A stretch of DNA of 64,000 nt, taken from NCBI GenBank assembly GCA_942486035.1, contig CALNXK010000008.1:1752501-1816500 (forward strand). Reading direction: 5' to 3'. Positions 34,573 to 46,300 of the stretch are shown here, in pieces. The notes under the pieces were generated by a model. The model was not told the DNA's origin. It ran no database searches and saw nothing but the letters and a program-made list of their open reading frames with translations. A program made the position numbers and the translations under genes. Origin of the DNA: Porites lobata (taxonomy: Eukaryota > Cnidaria > Anthozoa > Scleractinia > Poritidae). Position 1 is the stretch's first letter, and each line of letters opens with the position of its first letter.

Positions 34573-34945
34573 CAGTCATCTCTTATTTAACGGTCACACC
34601 TCTATAAGAAGGTCACCTCTTTAAAACGGACACCTAGAGGTCGTCCCTGCCATTCTTCATCCTTTTTATAGACTACGAGTAGTCCCCCATTTTTCCTCAG
34701 AGACAGCAGAGCGTGCGAAACGCGAGCGCGCGTGAAAATCACCCCACGCTAGAAAAGGCGACACGCGGCGAGGAGAGAGAAAAATCCCCACCGCGTGTCG
34801 CCTTTTCTCGCGTGGGGTGATTTTCACGCACGCTCGCGTTTCGCTCGCTCTACTATCCCTGAGGAAAAATGGGGGACTACTCGTAGTCTATCCTTTTTAT
34901 AATAGTTGACTCTCTATAAGACGGACATCTCTCTACTGCGTGTTA
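34573..34945. mobile_element. pogo/Tigger-type MITE, split by a foldback element
   Basis: The left end CAGTCATCTCTTATTTAACG follows TA, with internal CACCTCTTTAAAACGGACAC and TCTCTATAAGACGGACATCT. It is related in order and content to the complete element at 56603-56784. It is interrupted at 34670-34889. The right terminus is decayed, so that boundary is approximate. Confidence 0.6.
34670..34889. mobile_element. 220-bp foldback element with 11-bp target duplication
   Basis: Two long arms are near-perfect inverted repeats: AGACTACGAGTAGTCCCCCA at the left, TGGGGGACTACTCGTAGTCT at the right, and further in GTGAAAATCACCCCACG with CGTGGGGTGATTTTCAC. ATCCTTTTTAT flanks both sides (34659-34669 and 34890-34900). 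A long-arm element with an 11-bp duplication suggests the Mutator superfamily (9-11 bp). No coding capacity. Confidence 0.85.
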
Positions 34946-35135
34946 TCAGCATTGTGCAAAAGCCAACATTCTAGGCTCTTCGGCCCGCATGACTTACAGT
35001 AATTTCTGCATAATTTCTGCAAAAAGACATTTCACTTTCCATTGACATTACAAAACAAACATCTGTCGGAGTATCTTTGCATTCTTGTCCAGCAAGGACA
35101 CGGGTTGTGAGGGGGATGATTTTCACCCACAGATA

Positions 35136-38100
35136 TCACGATCGTTCTGCCATGAACACTGACTGGCACCACTGTACAAACCACTCACACATATTGGAGA
35201 TGATTTCATTGTTAACTTTGCCATTAACCTTTAGCTCATGATCAGCACCATCCACCCAATGCATAGTCCAGTCATTTGCCATTCTATTCAGAGTAGCATT
35301 CTCCATTAAATCTGCCCTACAAAATGGATCTTTTCTACCACTAATGAACAGCACAGGAACACCAAGATGGAGAAGGGGCGATACTCGAAGCTCTGAAGTT
35401 TTTCTTGGTGGATGAAGAGGGTATGACAAACAAGCTACACCATAAACAAAGTCTGTTGTAAGGCTGCTGTTTGATGCCACTTCTGCTGCAACCCGTGCAC
35501 CCATTGAACGACCTTCAATGATAATGTTAGGACCATATTAATCAATGTAACAAATTTTTAGAAAGAACAGCTTTTGAAGGCATTATAGCGAAGCCCTCGC
35601 CCGCGAAGCGCGCGCGGCGGAACACCATGGGTAAGAAAATGTGGTAAACTAACCATCCGAGAAAATTTGGTAATCACGTGACCGTATACTGACCGACGGC
35701 CCGACTGTCCGTCCGCACCAGAAGCATACCAATGTAAAACAACTCAATCAACAGGTATGGCAACCCATATGCAAGTTGAGGTTATTTTGACGGGAAATCG
35801 CATAGCCACCCGCGTCTGGTAAAGCAGAGACAACAAAAGATTCAATGAAGACGAAAACGGAAAGCGGAAATTGTCCCTGCATCCGTATTTTCTAAAGTAT
35901 TAAGCTTAGATTAATTGTCATGTCCGCAAATTTGGAATATAGAGCAAGAGAAACTCAGAGAAAAAGAGAAGGTAATTAATTCAACGTTTATTTACCATTG
36001 ATTTATATACATAGTTAGCGATAGTTAGCGATATATCGCTATAGGTGAAGGAAACGGTAAATCCATTTACTATAAAATAACGATCGACTACACAAACAGA
36101 TTGTGTGGCTCCCTGTGCTAGAATTCTTAATGAAGACCCTGCTTGGTCGTTGGGAAGTGAGCCTTTCTTCTTTTCTTTCTTTCTCTACGAACTACCCCAG
36201 CAAAGAACATGCCTTCCAAATCCAAAATTTTGGGGATAATAACTAAAATTTTAACTCAACTGTTAAGACCATAGACCACATTAAAAAACAACTTCACTTA
36301 ACTTTAGGAGTGCAGGAGTTTACCCTAATCTGCAGAGCATGGTAAGTGCACGCAAAAGTTTTGCCACCAAATTGTCCTCACCAAATACTAGCATTGCACA
36401 CAGCTTACCACCAATTCACAAAATGATGACACTTTGAAGCCAGGTTGTTCACAATAACTCAGTTTAGTTTGCACATGGTGTCCTTGGTGAAAAATAACTC
36501 TGCTTTGAGTTCTGTCGTGCTCTGTGATTTATCACTGGTATTTGTGAATACTATTTACAATCAGAATCATAATGAAAAGTACCTGCTATGACACACATCC
36601 TTACTGGAAATTTTTCATAATTTCTTAGGAATTCCTGCAGGTCAAAGAAAATAAAATATTTTTCCAATATTATGCCTTAAACATGGACCACAAAATGCAA
36701 GGGGATTATGGTTGCCAAGAATAGGTGGCCCAATACTGCTCCTCAGATACAAGACAGTAGTTTCTTTTAATCCTCAGTGATAGAAGAGTGAGCAAAAAAG
36801 ATGAAAATTGTCTGAATGAATTTGCCCATAGTTTAGTTTACCTGCCAACCTTTTTAGAGTAATAAATATGAGATTCACTTCTGGAGCAATGCCATTGTTT
36901 TGTGAGAGACTGATCACATCAGACCCGTCTGAACAGCATAGCAGCTGCCGCGGCGCTGCAGCGAGTTCACTTTATGGTTGCCGCGCTTAAAGCGTCCTGG
37001 CGCTGGTGCTTCGTGGTCGCTAAAGCAGAGGCGATCACATTTAGGTACTGCGAAAAGCGCTGCAAAATTTTGCCACCGGTAAAGCAGGCGGTAAAACACG
37101 CTAACGCTGCTGCAATGAGACTTAGATATAAACATTGAAACCACTCCATATGACAACCTGAATACAAGAGACGCTTGAGGCTGCATTATCGCTGCACAAC
37201 GCTGCAGATACCAAATAAGGACTTAAAGATCTTCAAAATTAAAACCCTGGAGAGCAACTCGAAGCAACAGGCGATTTCTAAAGGCCTAACGAATATTTCC
37301 AAAAACATTCCAAAGAGTTCTGAAATTCTAAGGAAAATGTTTTTGTTACATGTATCACAAGAATTTTATTTTTTAAAGGTAATCTGTAGAAATCTATAAG
37401 CTTTATTTTCACATGTGAGAAAAGCTTATACAGCCAATCAGAATGGTGTACAGCTGTTTTCACATGTGGAAGTATAACCAATCAATGACAGCGTAAATGC
37501 CTTTCTGAGCCAATTAGAGTTTTTCATTGTTTTCATTCAAATGGCTTTCCACATTTGGCGGCTTTTTAGCGGCACCTCCAAATTTTTCTTCAGAAAATGG
37601 TGGACACGAGGGAAAACTATAACAGGTTTGTGTCGGTTAATTACTCCTTAGAAGAGTTTGTGCAGCATCAAAAAAACAAGAACACATTAAGCAAAACACA
37701 AAGAGATGTTTCATTGTTGAAAAAGTTTTTAGTTTCAAGCAATGAGGAAAATATTGAGGCAAGAGATCTCAATGTGTTAATTGCCAATTTTCTACTTCAA
37801 GTTTGAAAGAAAGATGGAGAACAATAATACGCTGAGCCCACATCGCTGAGGTCTGTCTTTTGTAACTTACATAGATTTATTTTTTGCAAGTGCATTTTCT
37901 GTTCATTTTTTTTTTTCTTTTTTCCATTGCTATTAAATTTATTTTTGGTTCTACTATTCGTGATTTGCTCTTAGTAATATGCATTTCATTAAGAGAACTA
38001 TTTCAGTGAAAATTCTCATGATATGTGTAATAAACAGTTCACGTCATAGAAAGTGCTTTGTATGGGGTTCTATTCACTCATTGTTTGTGTCAAAAGCCCT

Positions 38101-39518
38101 CACTCAGTCGTACCTTGCTCATTCGGGTTTTGACACAAACAACTCCTGAATATAAGCTTGTTCACCACACTTTCTGTGATGTAAACTATATATACCCCTT
38201 GCAGCCTTCTTAACACAGAGATTTTGGGGAAAGTATGGCCATTCTCTTTGACCTTCTTTCTTACACTGGTTCTTCGGCTATGTTCACGAACCCGACAAAT
38301 GATCGAACAGTTGAAAAATTTTGCTATTATAGGTTCTGCTCACACAAAATCACCTTAAACATACAAAAATTTCGACACCTAGCTGTCCCAAGTTCCATAT
38401 GAACAGAAAAAAAAATTGAATGGTCTCATGCGAACTAATAAAAAATGTCCAGACAAATTTTTCAACCTGTCAAAGAAATTACCCTTATACTCAAATACAG
38501 GCTTAAAATGTAAATGTAGTTTATTTTGCATTCTTAGCCTGTATGTAAAACTTTCCCCCATAGTGTCTCTCCACCCGGTAGAGCAAATGGTTGGTAGTAT
38601 TTCCTCCTAGAAACATTAACAATGTGTCAGCTGCTTTCAAGATCATGATACAAGCAACAAGCTCCATTCATGAGCCTCAGTGGCTTATATGATTTACAAT
38701 TTTTCTTTCTTTTTTTTTTAGAGCGCATTTTTTCCAGGAGCCTGCCACTGCGTGTGGTGGTCATAAGAGGTAGCTTGTCACTGGACGTTTCATCCAAGCT
38801 GCCAAACTCCACTCTAACTTCATCCTCATCCTTTGTAATTATAAATCATACTCCTTGATTGCATCACAATACTGTACAAGACTGTACTCTAAGAAGAATC
38901 ATAGGGATCTCAAAGGCTCCCAGCCATAAAACCTGGAGTGCCCAGCTCAGTTATTAGTATACTAAAATATCTTGTTGCTTTTTATTTAAGACTTTGCCTC
39001 TTTCAAATTTCAAGGCCCCCCTCGATAACAATTAATCTACCTCAGGATCCCCCTCTTTGCAGTGGTTAAAATTTCCAGTCCCCCCATTTTCTCACCCATC
39101 CCCGCCCCCCTTCAATAAATAATGAACGGTCCGTAATAAGCGTCTAGACAACCAAAACACGAAAGGTAGAAACATAGACCTTATTTCATTACAGCTTACC
39201 ACAACTGCAGTAAAGCATTCCTTCCTATACTGGAAATTTCTTGTTCGGCAAGTAAACCTCAAGCAGAGTATTCCGGTGCTTGCGAGGTGGGCAGCAAGTT
39301 TCTCCAAATGAAGGTAGTTCATATCTCCGCCGGCGCCATGCGTCAAAACAACGGCACAGCCATTCCATGAAGATTGGCAGGGAAAGTTAAATACGCCATC
39401 CAAATCTCGATCTTCGACTGGGATTTTTATGAAAACCTAATTAAAGGGAAAATAGTCCGCATCATTTGTAGTTTCTAAGATGAAATCACTTTCAAAATAT
39501 AGGTACCTTCTCCGCCAT
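35136..39518 (-). CDS. TEX30: TEX30-like alpha/beta hydrolase, complete
   Basis: Coding exons on the minus strand are 39507-39518 (MAEK), 39200-39436, 36583-36634 and 35136-35512, summing to 678 nt and 225 residues; human TEX30 is about 227. Key segments are VVLTHGAGGDMNYLHLEKLA and GILCLRFTCR, then the nucleophile elbow AGRSMGARVAAEVA, created across the last splice. SYPLHPPRK, VLFISGRKDPFCRADLM (candidate acid Asp) and WVDGADHELKVNGK (catalytic His) follow. The catalytic Ser-Asp-His order fits the dienelactone-hydrolase-like KANL3/TEX30 family, whose substrate is unknown. The 52-nt exon 3 (EFLRNYEKFPVRMCVIA) was placed by phase and similarity. The last intron has a poor pyrimidine tract but a good CTAAC branch-point word 18 nt before the AG. 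Introns hold several transposon remnants. Confidence 0.9.
35586..35975 (+). other. Repeat-like GC-rich block ending in a short coding-like segment
   Basis: In TEX30 intron 3, TAGCGAAGCCCTCGCCCGCG and following GC-rich DNA look like a dispersed repeat. At 35920, ATGTCCGCAAATTTGGAAT opens a short plus-strand frame, MSANLEYRARETQRKRE, followed by a donor-like G|GTAATT. The Arg/Glu-rich pattern resembles the start of some Helitron-type or other transposon proteins. Weak evidence; no partner exon found. Confidence 0.25.
37597..37880 (+). pseudogene. Crypton-type recombinase N-terminal fragment (KIAA1958/QRICH1-like)
   Basis: In TEX30 intron 2, on the plus strand, a frame reads SLEEFVQHQKNKNTLSKTQR, DVSLLKKFLVSSNEENIEAR and DLNVLIANFLLQV. 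After TGA (37804-37806) and TAA (37825-37827) in the same frame it reads KKDGEQ and YAEPTSLRSVFCNLHRF. The order (thread of basic residues, LN..I..F...VRK.DG..Y.P.SL.S......R) is that of the N-terminal region of Crypton-derived recombinase-like proteins (KIAA1958, QRICH1 and ZMYM relatives). The catalytic part is missing. Two nonsense codons; a dead fragment. Confidence 0.6.
38035..38186. mobile_element. Palindromic MITE in TEX30 intron 2
   Basis: Imperfect long arms: GTTCACGTCATAGAAAGTG at the left and CACTTTCTGTGATGTAAAC at the right, with an inner pair TTTGTGTCAAAAGCCC and GGGTTTTGACACAAA. Non-coding, and would fold into one hairpin. Confidence 0.65.
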
Positions 39519-41485
39519 GTTTGTTGTTGCTATGCGCGAAGAAAGACTGGGTACTACTTTATTTTACTTGTTCCCAGATCTGCGCGGTAGCGCGGGAAAT
39601 GTGAGACTACGAACGAGAGTTCCCTAAATGTAAAAATTGGTTGGACTGCGTTTTCCACCTTTACAATTTCAAAAATTAAAGGGACACCTAAACGCAGGCT
39701 TGTCGGATTTAGCAACAGAACGGGGACGTCAGTTGACGACGGCGCCTGCAAATCAAGCTACTGGGTTGACCAATGGCAGAGCAGCAAATTGAGCACCGGA
39801 AGTCCCGTCAAGCGCTTCCCGTCCTGTTGCTAAATCAGCTTTTTAGTCGTACAAGGCCTGATTGGTGATGGCCGCCATGGTCGCCGCCATGCCATGCTGA
39901 TGATCCCATATGAGTTGCGGGACAGGGTGTACTCCTTTTAACCCTTTTTCGTCATTGCACTGTTCATGATTTCCCGTATAGATCTTGTCAAGGTTTTCGA
40001 CGCTATCTTCGTGCCGTAGGCAAACGTGTGAGAATTACGGTGTGTGTATAAGAATCTAATGTCGGATAATTTCCGTAAAACGGCTGTTCTGAAAAGAATA
40101 TGACTTGTAAACTAAAGCTACAAAACAAAGGATTGTACTTAAAACATTGTGGGGCGTATCTGTGCTTAATTAGGATTGCTTTAGATTTTCCATATATTTG
40201 TCTGCAATTTTTCGCGGGACTTTCTTACAGACAAATGTATAGGAAATTTAAAAAAGTGGTTCTAGGTCTTCTAGGGAAGGTAACGCCCTCACATTTTTTC
40301 GGTAGAATTCTTAGGAATGAAGCTTTAGTTTACAATTCATATTTTTTTCAGGACAGGCGTTCTATGGAAATTATTCGACATTAGATTCTCATACAAACAC
40401 TGTAATTTCTAACGCGTTTGCCTACTGTCAAGATGGCGTCGAAAACCGTAACAAGGCCTATTCTATTCCTCCCGCTTCCCACTCTTTTAGAACTTTCCAC
40501 CTCCTGCCTCCCGTAGCCCTCCCGCCCCCATTCTCCCCCGGGCTCCCACTCTTCTCCTACCACAAACAAAAGGCGACGGCCAACCAGCCTCTTTCTATTT
40601 AGACGTGGTTCGAAAAATCGGGTATTTGAAAACTAGGGATTCCACTGTATTGCTGACTAACCGAATATCCGAAAGGTGGGAGTTCCTTTCCCAAACCCCT
40701 CCCCATCCCGACACACATACGCATACAACTGTTTCTGGGATAGACCCTTCCAAGGGTTGTTCAAGTTCTGATGGCATGGGATCCGATCATTTGTCGAAAA
40801 TCCGTTATTAGTAAACTTACAAAGTTTGAAAGTGATACGTCTAACGCGAGCGAGAAAAAAGGGCTCTTCAAATTAAAGTCGCGAAATTATTGTCCCCGCC
40901 ATAAAAACGTCAGCAAAATTTTGCGACTTTGCGGTGAACATCTTCGCTCTTTTCCAACAAATCTCCCTAACTTGCGAATTTTACTATTTTTCATTTTTCT
41001 CGTTTTAGCAGTGTCAAGGGATTTTTACTAACTGGTCCTTGTAAAAGGTTGAAAAAAAAAAAAAAAACGTGGAAGTGTCCAGATCACGAACAGGTGTTTT
41101 CAAATTCCTAAGTTCCAGATCACGAACAGGTGTTTTCCAAATATCATACAAAGTTCAACATCATTTAAAAATGGGTTCAAATAAAAAATTCACGGCCATT
41201 AAGAAACCCAGATGGAGACGGTCGCACAACCTTTAAAGGTAAAAAATCAATAACCATTTAGGTTCCGCCAGAGGCTGACGAAAATCAATTTTTTTCTCTG
41301 TCTAACAATTATCAATACATCATCAAAAGAACATGTTGTTTAGAGAATATTTTTTTTTCTAACAATTCAATCCTCAAAAGAACATGTTGTGAAATGGGCT
41401 CTCCTCGAGTCAAATAGCCCATGAGGCTGAAGGCCGAATGGGATATTGACTCAGAGGTCACGAGGGCGAGAGGAATAATTTTTTT
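39519..41485. other. Intergenic region upstream of TEX30
   Basis: The TEX30 promoter presumably starts here; GCGCGGTAGCGCGGG is near 39579. No second gene was found. Plus-strand open frames at 40100-40384 and 40771-41031 lack similarity or splice context. A duplicated AGATCACGAACAGGTGTTTTC (two copies, 41072-41130) and a C-rich tract near 40495-40550 are the only structures seen. Confidence 0.5.
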
Positions 41486-41680
41486 TAGTAAAATCCAACT
41501 AGTTGGTCAAAAATATCGAGACAAAACAACTTTCGCTAGCAAAACGCGATTCAGCCGCCATTTTTTTCGTTTTCAAAGCCGGCGCTTTTCGCTGCTAATG
41601 GGCTATAACTTATAGCCTAGTAGTAGCTCAACCAATCAGAACGCAGCATTGATAATAGACCACTAGCTGGATTTTACTAA
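41486..41680. mobile_element. ~195-bp MITE with TAGTAAAATCCAACTAG ends
   Basis: TAGTAAAATCCAACTAGTTG at the left is mirrored by ACTAGCTGGATTTTACTA at the right. The interior is non-coding. A short inverted-repeat transposon; family unassigned. Confidence 0.7.
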
Positions 41681-42035
41681 ATAAAGTAATCACTTCATGG
41701 AAAACGCTTTGATCTTCAAACAAATTCTCTGAACTTATTCATTAAGGAAGCGTCTGCAGATCAGTCTTGAGAATTTGTATTTGGATATTGGGGCTTAAAT
41801 AGTGTAACATACGCGTATAGGCATATGACCACCAAACTGGACAGCTGTTTCATTCTTACGGATCCTTCCAATTTAAGTATCCCAGGAATTTCTGTCTTTT
41901 TTATGCATTCAAACTTTTTTACAACAATATAATATACTATGATAAGTCTGGGTAATGGAATAATTCGTCATACAAGGTTGCTGGGTTACAGACTGATAGG
42001 AAAAGGGGTGGGGGGAGGCTGTTAAGGGCGGGCTC

Positions 42036-42247
42036 TTAACCCTTTAGGTTTCAAGAGTGACCAACATTATTTTTCTCCTAACAACATCAGTAGATCAACA
42101 AGAGAAAAGGTTATGAGAAATAATAAATTGGTTACTAAAGGGAGAACATTTTCATCTTAAACCAAATTCTCTCAACTGTTCTTAAAAGAAATGTTTGGAG
42201 ATCAGTCTGGAGAATTTGTATGTGGATCTTGGGGCTTAAAGGGTTAA
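42036..42247. mobile_element. piggyBac-type MITE, copy 1
   Basis: TTAA-CCCTTTAGGT at the left and CTTAAAGGG-TTAA at the right: a TTAA target duplication with CCCTTTA termini is the piggyBac signature. The interior words AAGAGTGACCAACAT, AGAGAAAAGGTTA and GAATTTGTATGTGGATC are shared with 57504-57728. A decayed partial copy is at about 41694-41795. Confidence 0.75.
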
Positions 42248-42355
42248 TTAAACAGTAACACTTTAGAACGCAAGACAAGCTTTAATTTTAAATGCACACT
42301 TTGTTATGTATTTCCTTGAATTTTTCAAATTTACAGGTATTCTTACAATCATAAC

Positions 42356-42578
42356 TAAACTCTGATTAGTACCGTCTGCGAAGCAGCGCAGAGATCCTTG
42401 TTCTGGACCCCCAACGGACTCAAATTACCGGAAGTTAAACCTGATTGGCGTTTAAAACAAAACAAAGGCCTTTTTTTACTGGCCAATCGTGGCGCGTACT
42501 CAAATTTGGGTACACAGCTGGAAGTCCAGAACAAGGATTTCGGCGCTGTTTTGCAGACGGAGTTAACCAGAGTTTAAT
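42356..42578. mobile_element. ~223-bp palindromic MITE
   Basis: The arms AAACTCTGATTAGTACCGTC and GACGGAGTTAACCAGAGTTT are inverted, with inner pairs GCAGCGC and GCGCTG and a perfect GATCCTTGTTCTGGAC / GTCCAGAACAAGGAT pairing apart from the outermost base. Non-coding. Confidence 0.75.
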
Positions 42579-43336
42579 TTCGTCTGCGCGCAGGCTACAC
42601 CAAGCCACACAGTCCAAATACCTGCCATAATGTCTTGGTTTAAGCATGTGACAATGTCACAATTTTGTCATACATCAATATTCTTTAATTCTAAAACTGA
42701 TGATTCAAATTTGTAGTTGATGTTTACAGACCAGCACTACATCAGTCATCATTTAATAATATCAATTAAACAAATTTTCAGACAATTTCTTCTTCTCTTT
42801 TAGCAACAGGTAATTTGATGTGCTAAAAGTACATCATGGGCAAGTTGTGTTAGAGTCTTCAGTGTCTAAACAAAAGTCAATATCAACCATACTATTCATG
42901 ACTACATGTACACGAGCAAAGGAAAACCACTGTTACTCATTACGTTTACATGTAAAACAAACAATAATTATCAGTGTTTTTTACATTTAATAATTAACTG
43001 TGGAGAATAGTTCACCAAACAGTGACAAACAAAATACGAGGAACAATAAATTTACAACAACTTTACATGTTACATGTATGAAAGATGACACAAAAGAAGA
43101 TCCTCAGCTCTTTCAAACTTCATCTTTTCCAGGGGTTCAGATTTAGAGGATGACACGAATAGATGTAAGCAGGAAAACAGCAAGGGTGTGGGATAAGGAT
43201 GCGTATACAACAGGCTATTTCAAAATGAGAAAGTTTGAATTCTAATTTTTTCAGAGTTGTTTTTGTCTCTGCAGAGCCATCATGTGTCATTCACTTGTCA
43301 TTCAAGTATCCTTGACCACTCCTGCATAGTTTATGT
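42579..43336. other. SAV1 3' flank / probable 3' untranslated region
   Basis: No other gene is visible. It is AT-rich and follows the SAV1 stop codon on the minus strand. The transcript end cannot be fixed by eye. Confidence 0.4.
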
Positions 43337-46300
43337 TCAGTATTTTGCAAGTTCTTTGTCTAACTCATCCAGATCAGCAAGAGCTTGTTCTTCTTCTTGT
43401 TGGTTTTGTTTTTGTTCCAGCTCTCTTTGCAATGCTTGCCTGTACTCCTCATGTCTCATGACAACGTGTTCAACCTCTTTCTTGTATAATCTCTTCAACA
43501 TTGCCTGCCAACAATCCAGCTCAGCATATCGAAACAAGTCCCACTAAAACAGAAATAAGAAAACTTAGGAGATGCTATTCTACTAAAACTTTACTTTTCA
43601 TTGGGCTACAGTGAACGAGCATAGCCATGCAGATGTTCAGACTTCAGGAACGTCAAAAACACTATCTGCCTAAGACCATACTGGAAACTTTAAAACTCTG
43701 CACCTATGATTAGCTCAAAAGCTAAGCTCCTCTGATCACCGTACACTTCTATCCAAGCCATTACTTTTCTTTTTTCCTTATTCTTCTTCTTTATTAGTGT
43801 ATTCCTGCCTTACTATATATTTTATAAAAGTGTGAATAAAATTGAATTGAATTGAATTGAATTATGAAATCCAGGATCTTTGATTCCTTGTCACCTGTAA
43901 GCAAAAGTAAATCACCAGGGGCTATCAGGCAATTCTAGAGCACAAGCGGCCCAGGCATCGACTGCTGTTCTAAGCAGACATCATCTCCCCTAACAAGCTA
44001 AGAGGTTGGAGTATGTTACAGTGAGAAACTTACCTTCAGGAAACCATCATAGTCGGGAGACGCTTTGGCATAAACTTGCAGCCATTCTGGAATTTCTGAA
44101 GAAAGCAAATAAATCAATTGAAATTAAAGTATTACTGGTAAGCCTTAATAAATATACCACATGATATTTAAGCTGTTCTTTTAATAATGATTCTTTTGCA
44201 ATACCAAATGGATAATTTATTGTTAAAAAGAAACAAGACAAGTGGGACCTTCTGAAACTATTGTAATTCTAATTTTAATCAAATAATCTGCAAAGGGTAT
44301 ATTCCATCATGGCAGACTATTATGTCAACATTAAAGAGAAAGTGAGAATAACAAGTTAAGATGAAAAAAAATGCCGATGCATCACACCGTACATTGTACA
44401 CTTCCATTCAGTCAATCTGCAGAATTGCACATGGGAAATGACCACAAATTAAGTTTTCCTTGCATTGGTAAGAAATTACTTTTTTTACAATGTATTCAGC
44501 TCCAAGACAATTTGCCAATGGAAGAAAAGGACAAGTTGGGAATTTGTGAAGTAACTCTTTCAGTAACACCAGCCTCCCAATTTAACACCCAGTCACCCCA
44601 CCCCCTGTACACCCCCACCTCCTCCAAACTGCCTAGAATATACAGTCAGCTCCTGATTGGCTTGACAGGGGATTAATGGTAACCATACCTTCACTGATAT
44701 AAGGATTAGCAGGGACCAGGGGATTCTGTGCTGGGATGGCTTGAGATTCCTGCCGTATACTCTCTGACCCTCTCATATCCTGCTGATGCTGTTGCTGAAT
44801 AAACTGTGTTTTGGCTGGATGGTCATACTGAGCCATTTTTGTGTTATGACTGTATAGAAATAACAATCAAATTATGCATTAGAGCAAAACTAATAAAAAA
44901 CTATTGCTGTCAAACTTCTCTTTTTAGAACATCATAGGGCCTAAGCAAAATGTCGAAATTTTCATGAGATGAACCGAACTCTAATTTGGCTTGACTTAAA
45001 TTAAGTTAAGAACATCTAAGTTGGGTCAGACATCAAACTTAGGACACATCAAACCAATCAACTGAATCAGATCAAAAAGCAATTTTCATAAATTTTCTCA
45101 TGAACGCGGCTAAATATACATTACAGGACAAATTTTAGTCTATCAGTTTAGTTCATCGCATGTGAAGATCGACACTTTTCCTCAAGATGAAATTCAGATG
45201 TTAATGCATGATCTGAAGCAGACGGATAGATGGTGTCGGATGATCCAAACTCATTCAGATGAACTCAACTGAGCTACACACCGAACTTTCCATTAACCTA
45301 ATTCACTAAGTTTGGTTTGTCTACCAAAAAGTTCATGTTTGATGTTTGGCCTAGGCTTAATAGACTTAGCTCTAACTGTATGGACACATTCTGTGTCAAG
45401 AATAGAGCATTATTTTTGAAACAGATTGAAATATATACTGACACCAAAGTACTTTCTTGCTCTGAGAGTAGAGCTAATAATTTTTTTGTTTTTAACAGAA
45501 CATTAAAACTCACTTGACATAGTAAACGCCAAAATTCGGAGATTCAATTTTCTCCCAACCGTCTGGCAAACCTGAGACAAAAAATGAAAAATAAGTTGAC
45601 TGGCTGTTCTTTTAGCTAAATGATAAATTAGACAGTAATAAAAAAAACACAATGAAGACATATGGGAACACAGCTCCATGATCAGCCTCACTACAAGCTA
45701 AAATCTCTATCTAGCATCACGCAACTCAAATGGAATGAGTGTAGCCAATTATATCGCTCAAACCAAATTATCTTATCAGCCTACAAGCTGACTCTGACAG
45801 CACATGGTCTTTCAACCGAGGACCCCTTTTTAATTTTTGAAGCTCGTGGGTTTGAGAACAGCTGGTTACCCTGAAGACTCAAATGCCAGATGGTGGAAAT
45901 GAAAATACACTCTATCATAATAAATCTTCTGAGTGTACTGTACATACATTCATCACAAGATATTCTTATTTTAATGTTCTGTACCAGTTTAGGGCAATGT
46001 AAAGTTAATGTAGGTTGCATCTGTTGAACAGAGGTAAGGAGAACACTTCCATAATGAGTTCCTCTGTTACAAGGCTGAACTGAAGAGCAGAAGTAGAGTC
46101 ATTTGAAATATTTTGGTGTAAAATAAGCCAAATTTGGCATATTTGCAATTCCTGCCAGTAATTCTGAAGGGTTTAACATGAAAATGGAAATTCCCAAAGC
46201 AAGGGGGTATAAAACTATGGGAGCCATCCATGGTATGGTATGGATATTTTCTGGAATCGCCCATTAGATCCTGGACCACACTCATAAAAACTGTAAGGAG

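Noticed and set aside
40100..40384. 94-residue plus-strand frame upstream of TEX30
   Set aside because: No similarity, no promoter or splice context; typical of chance frames.
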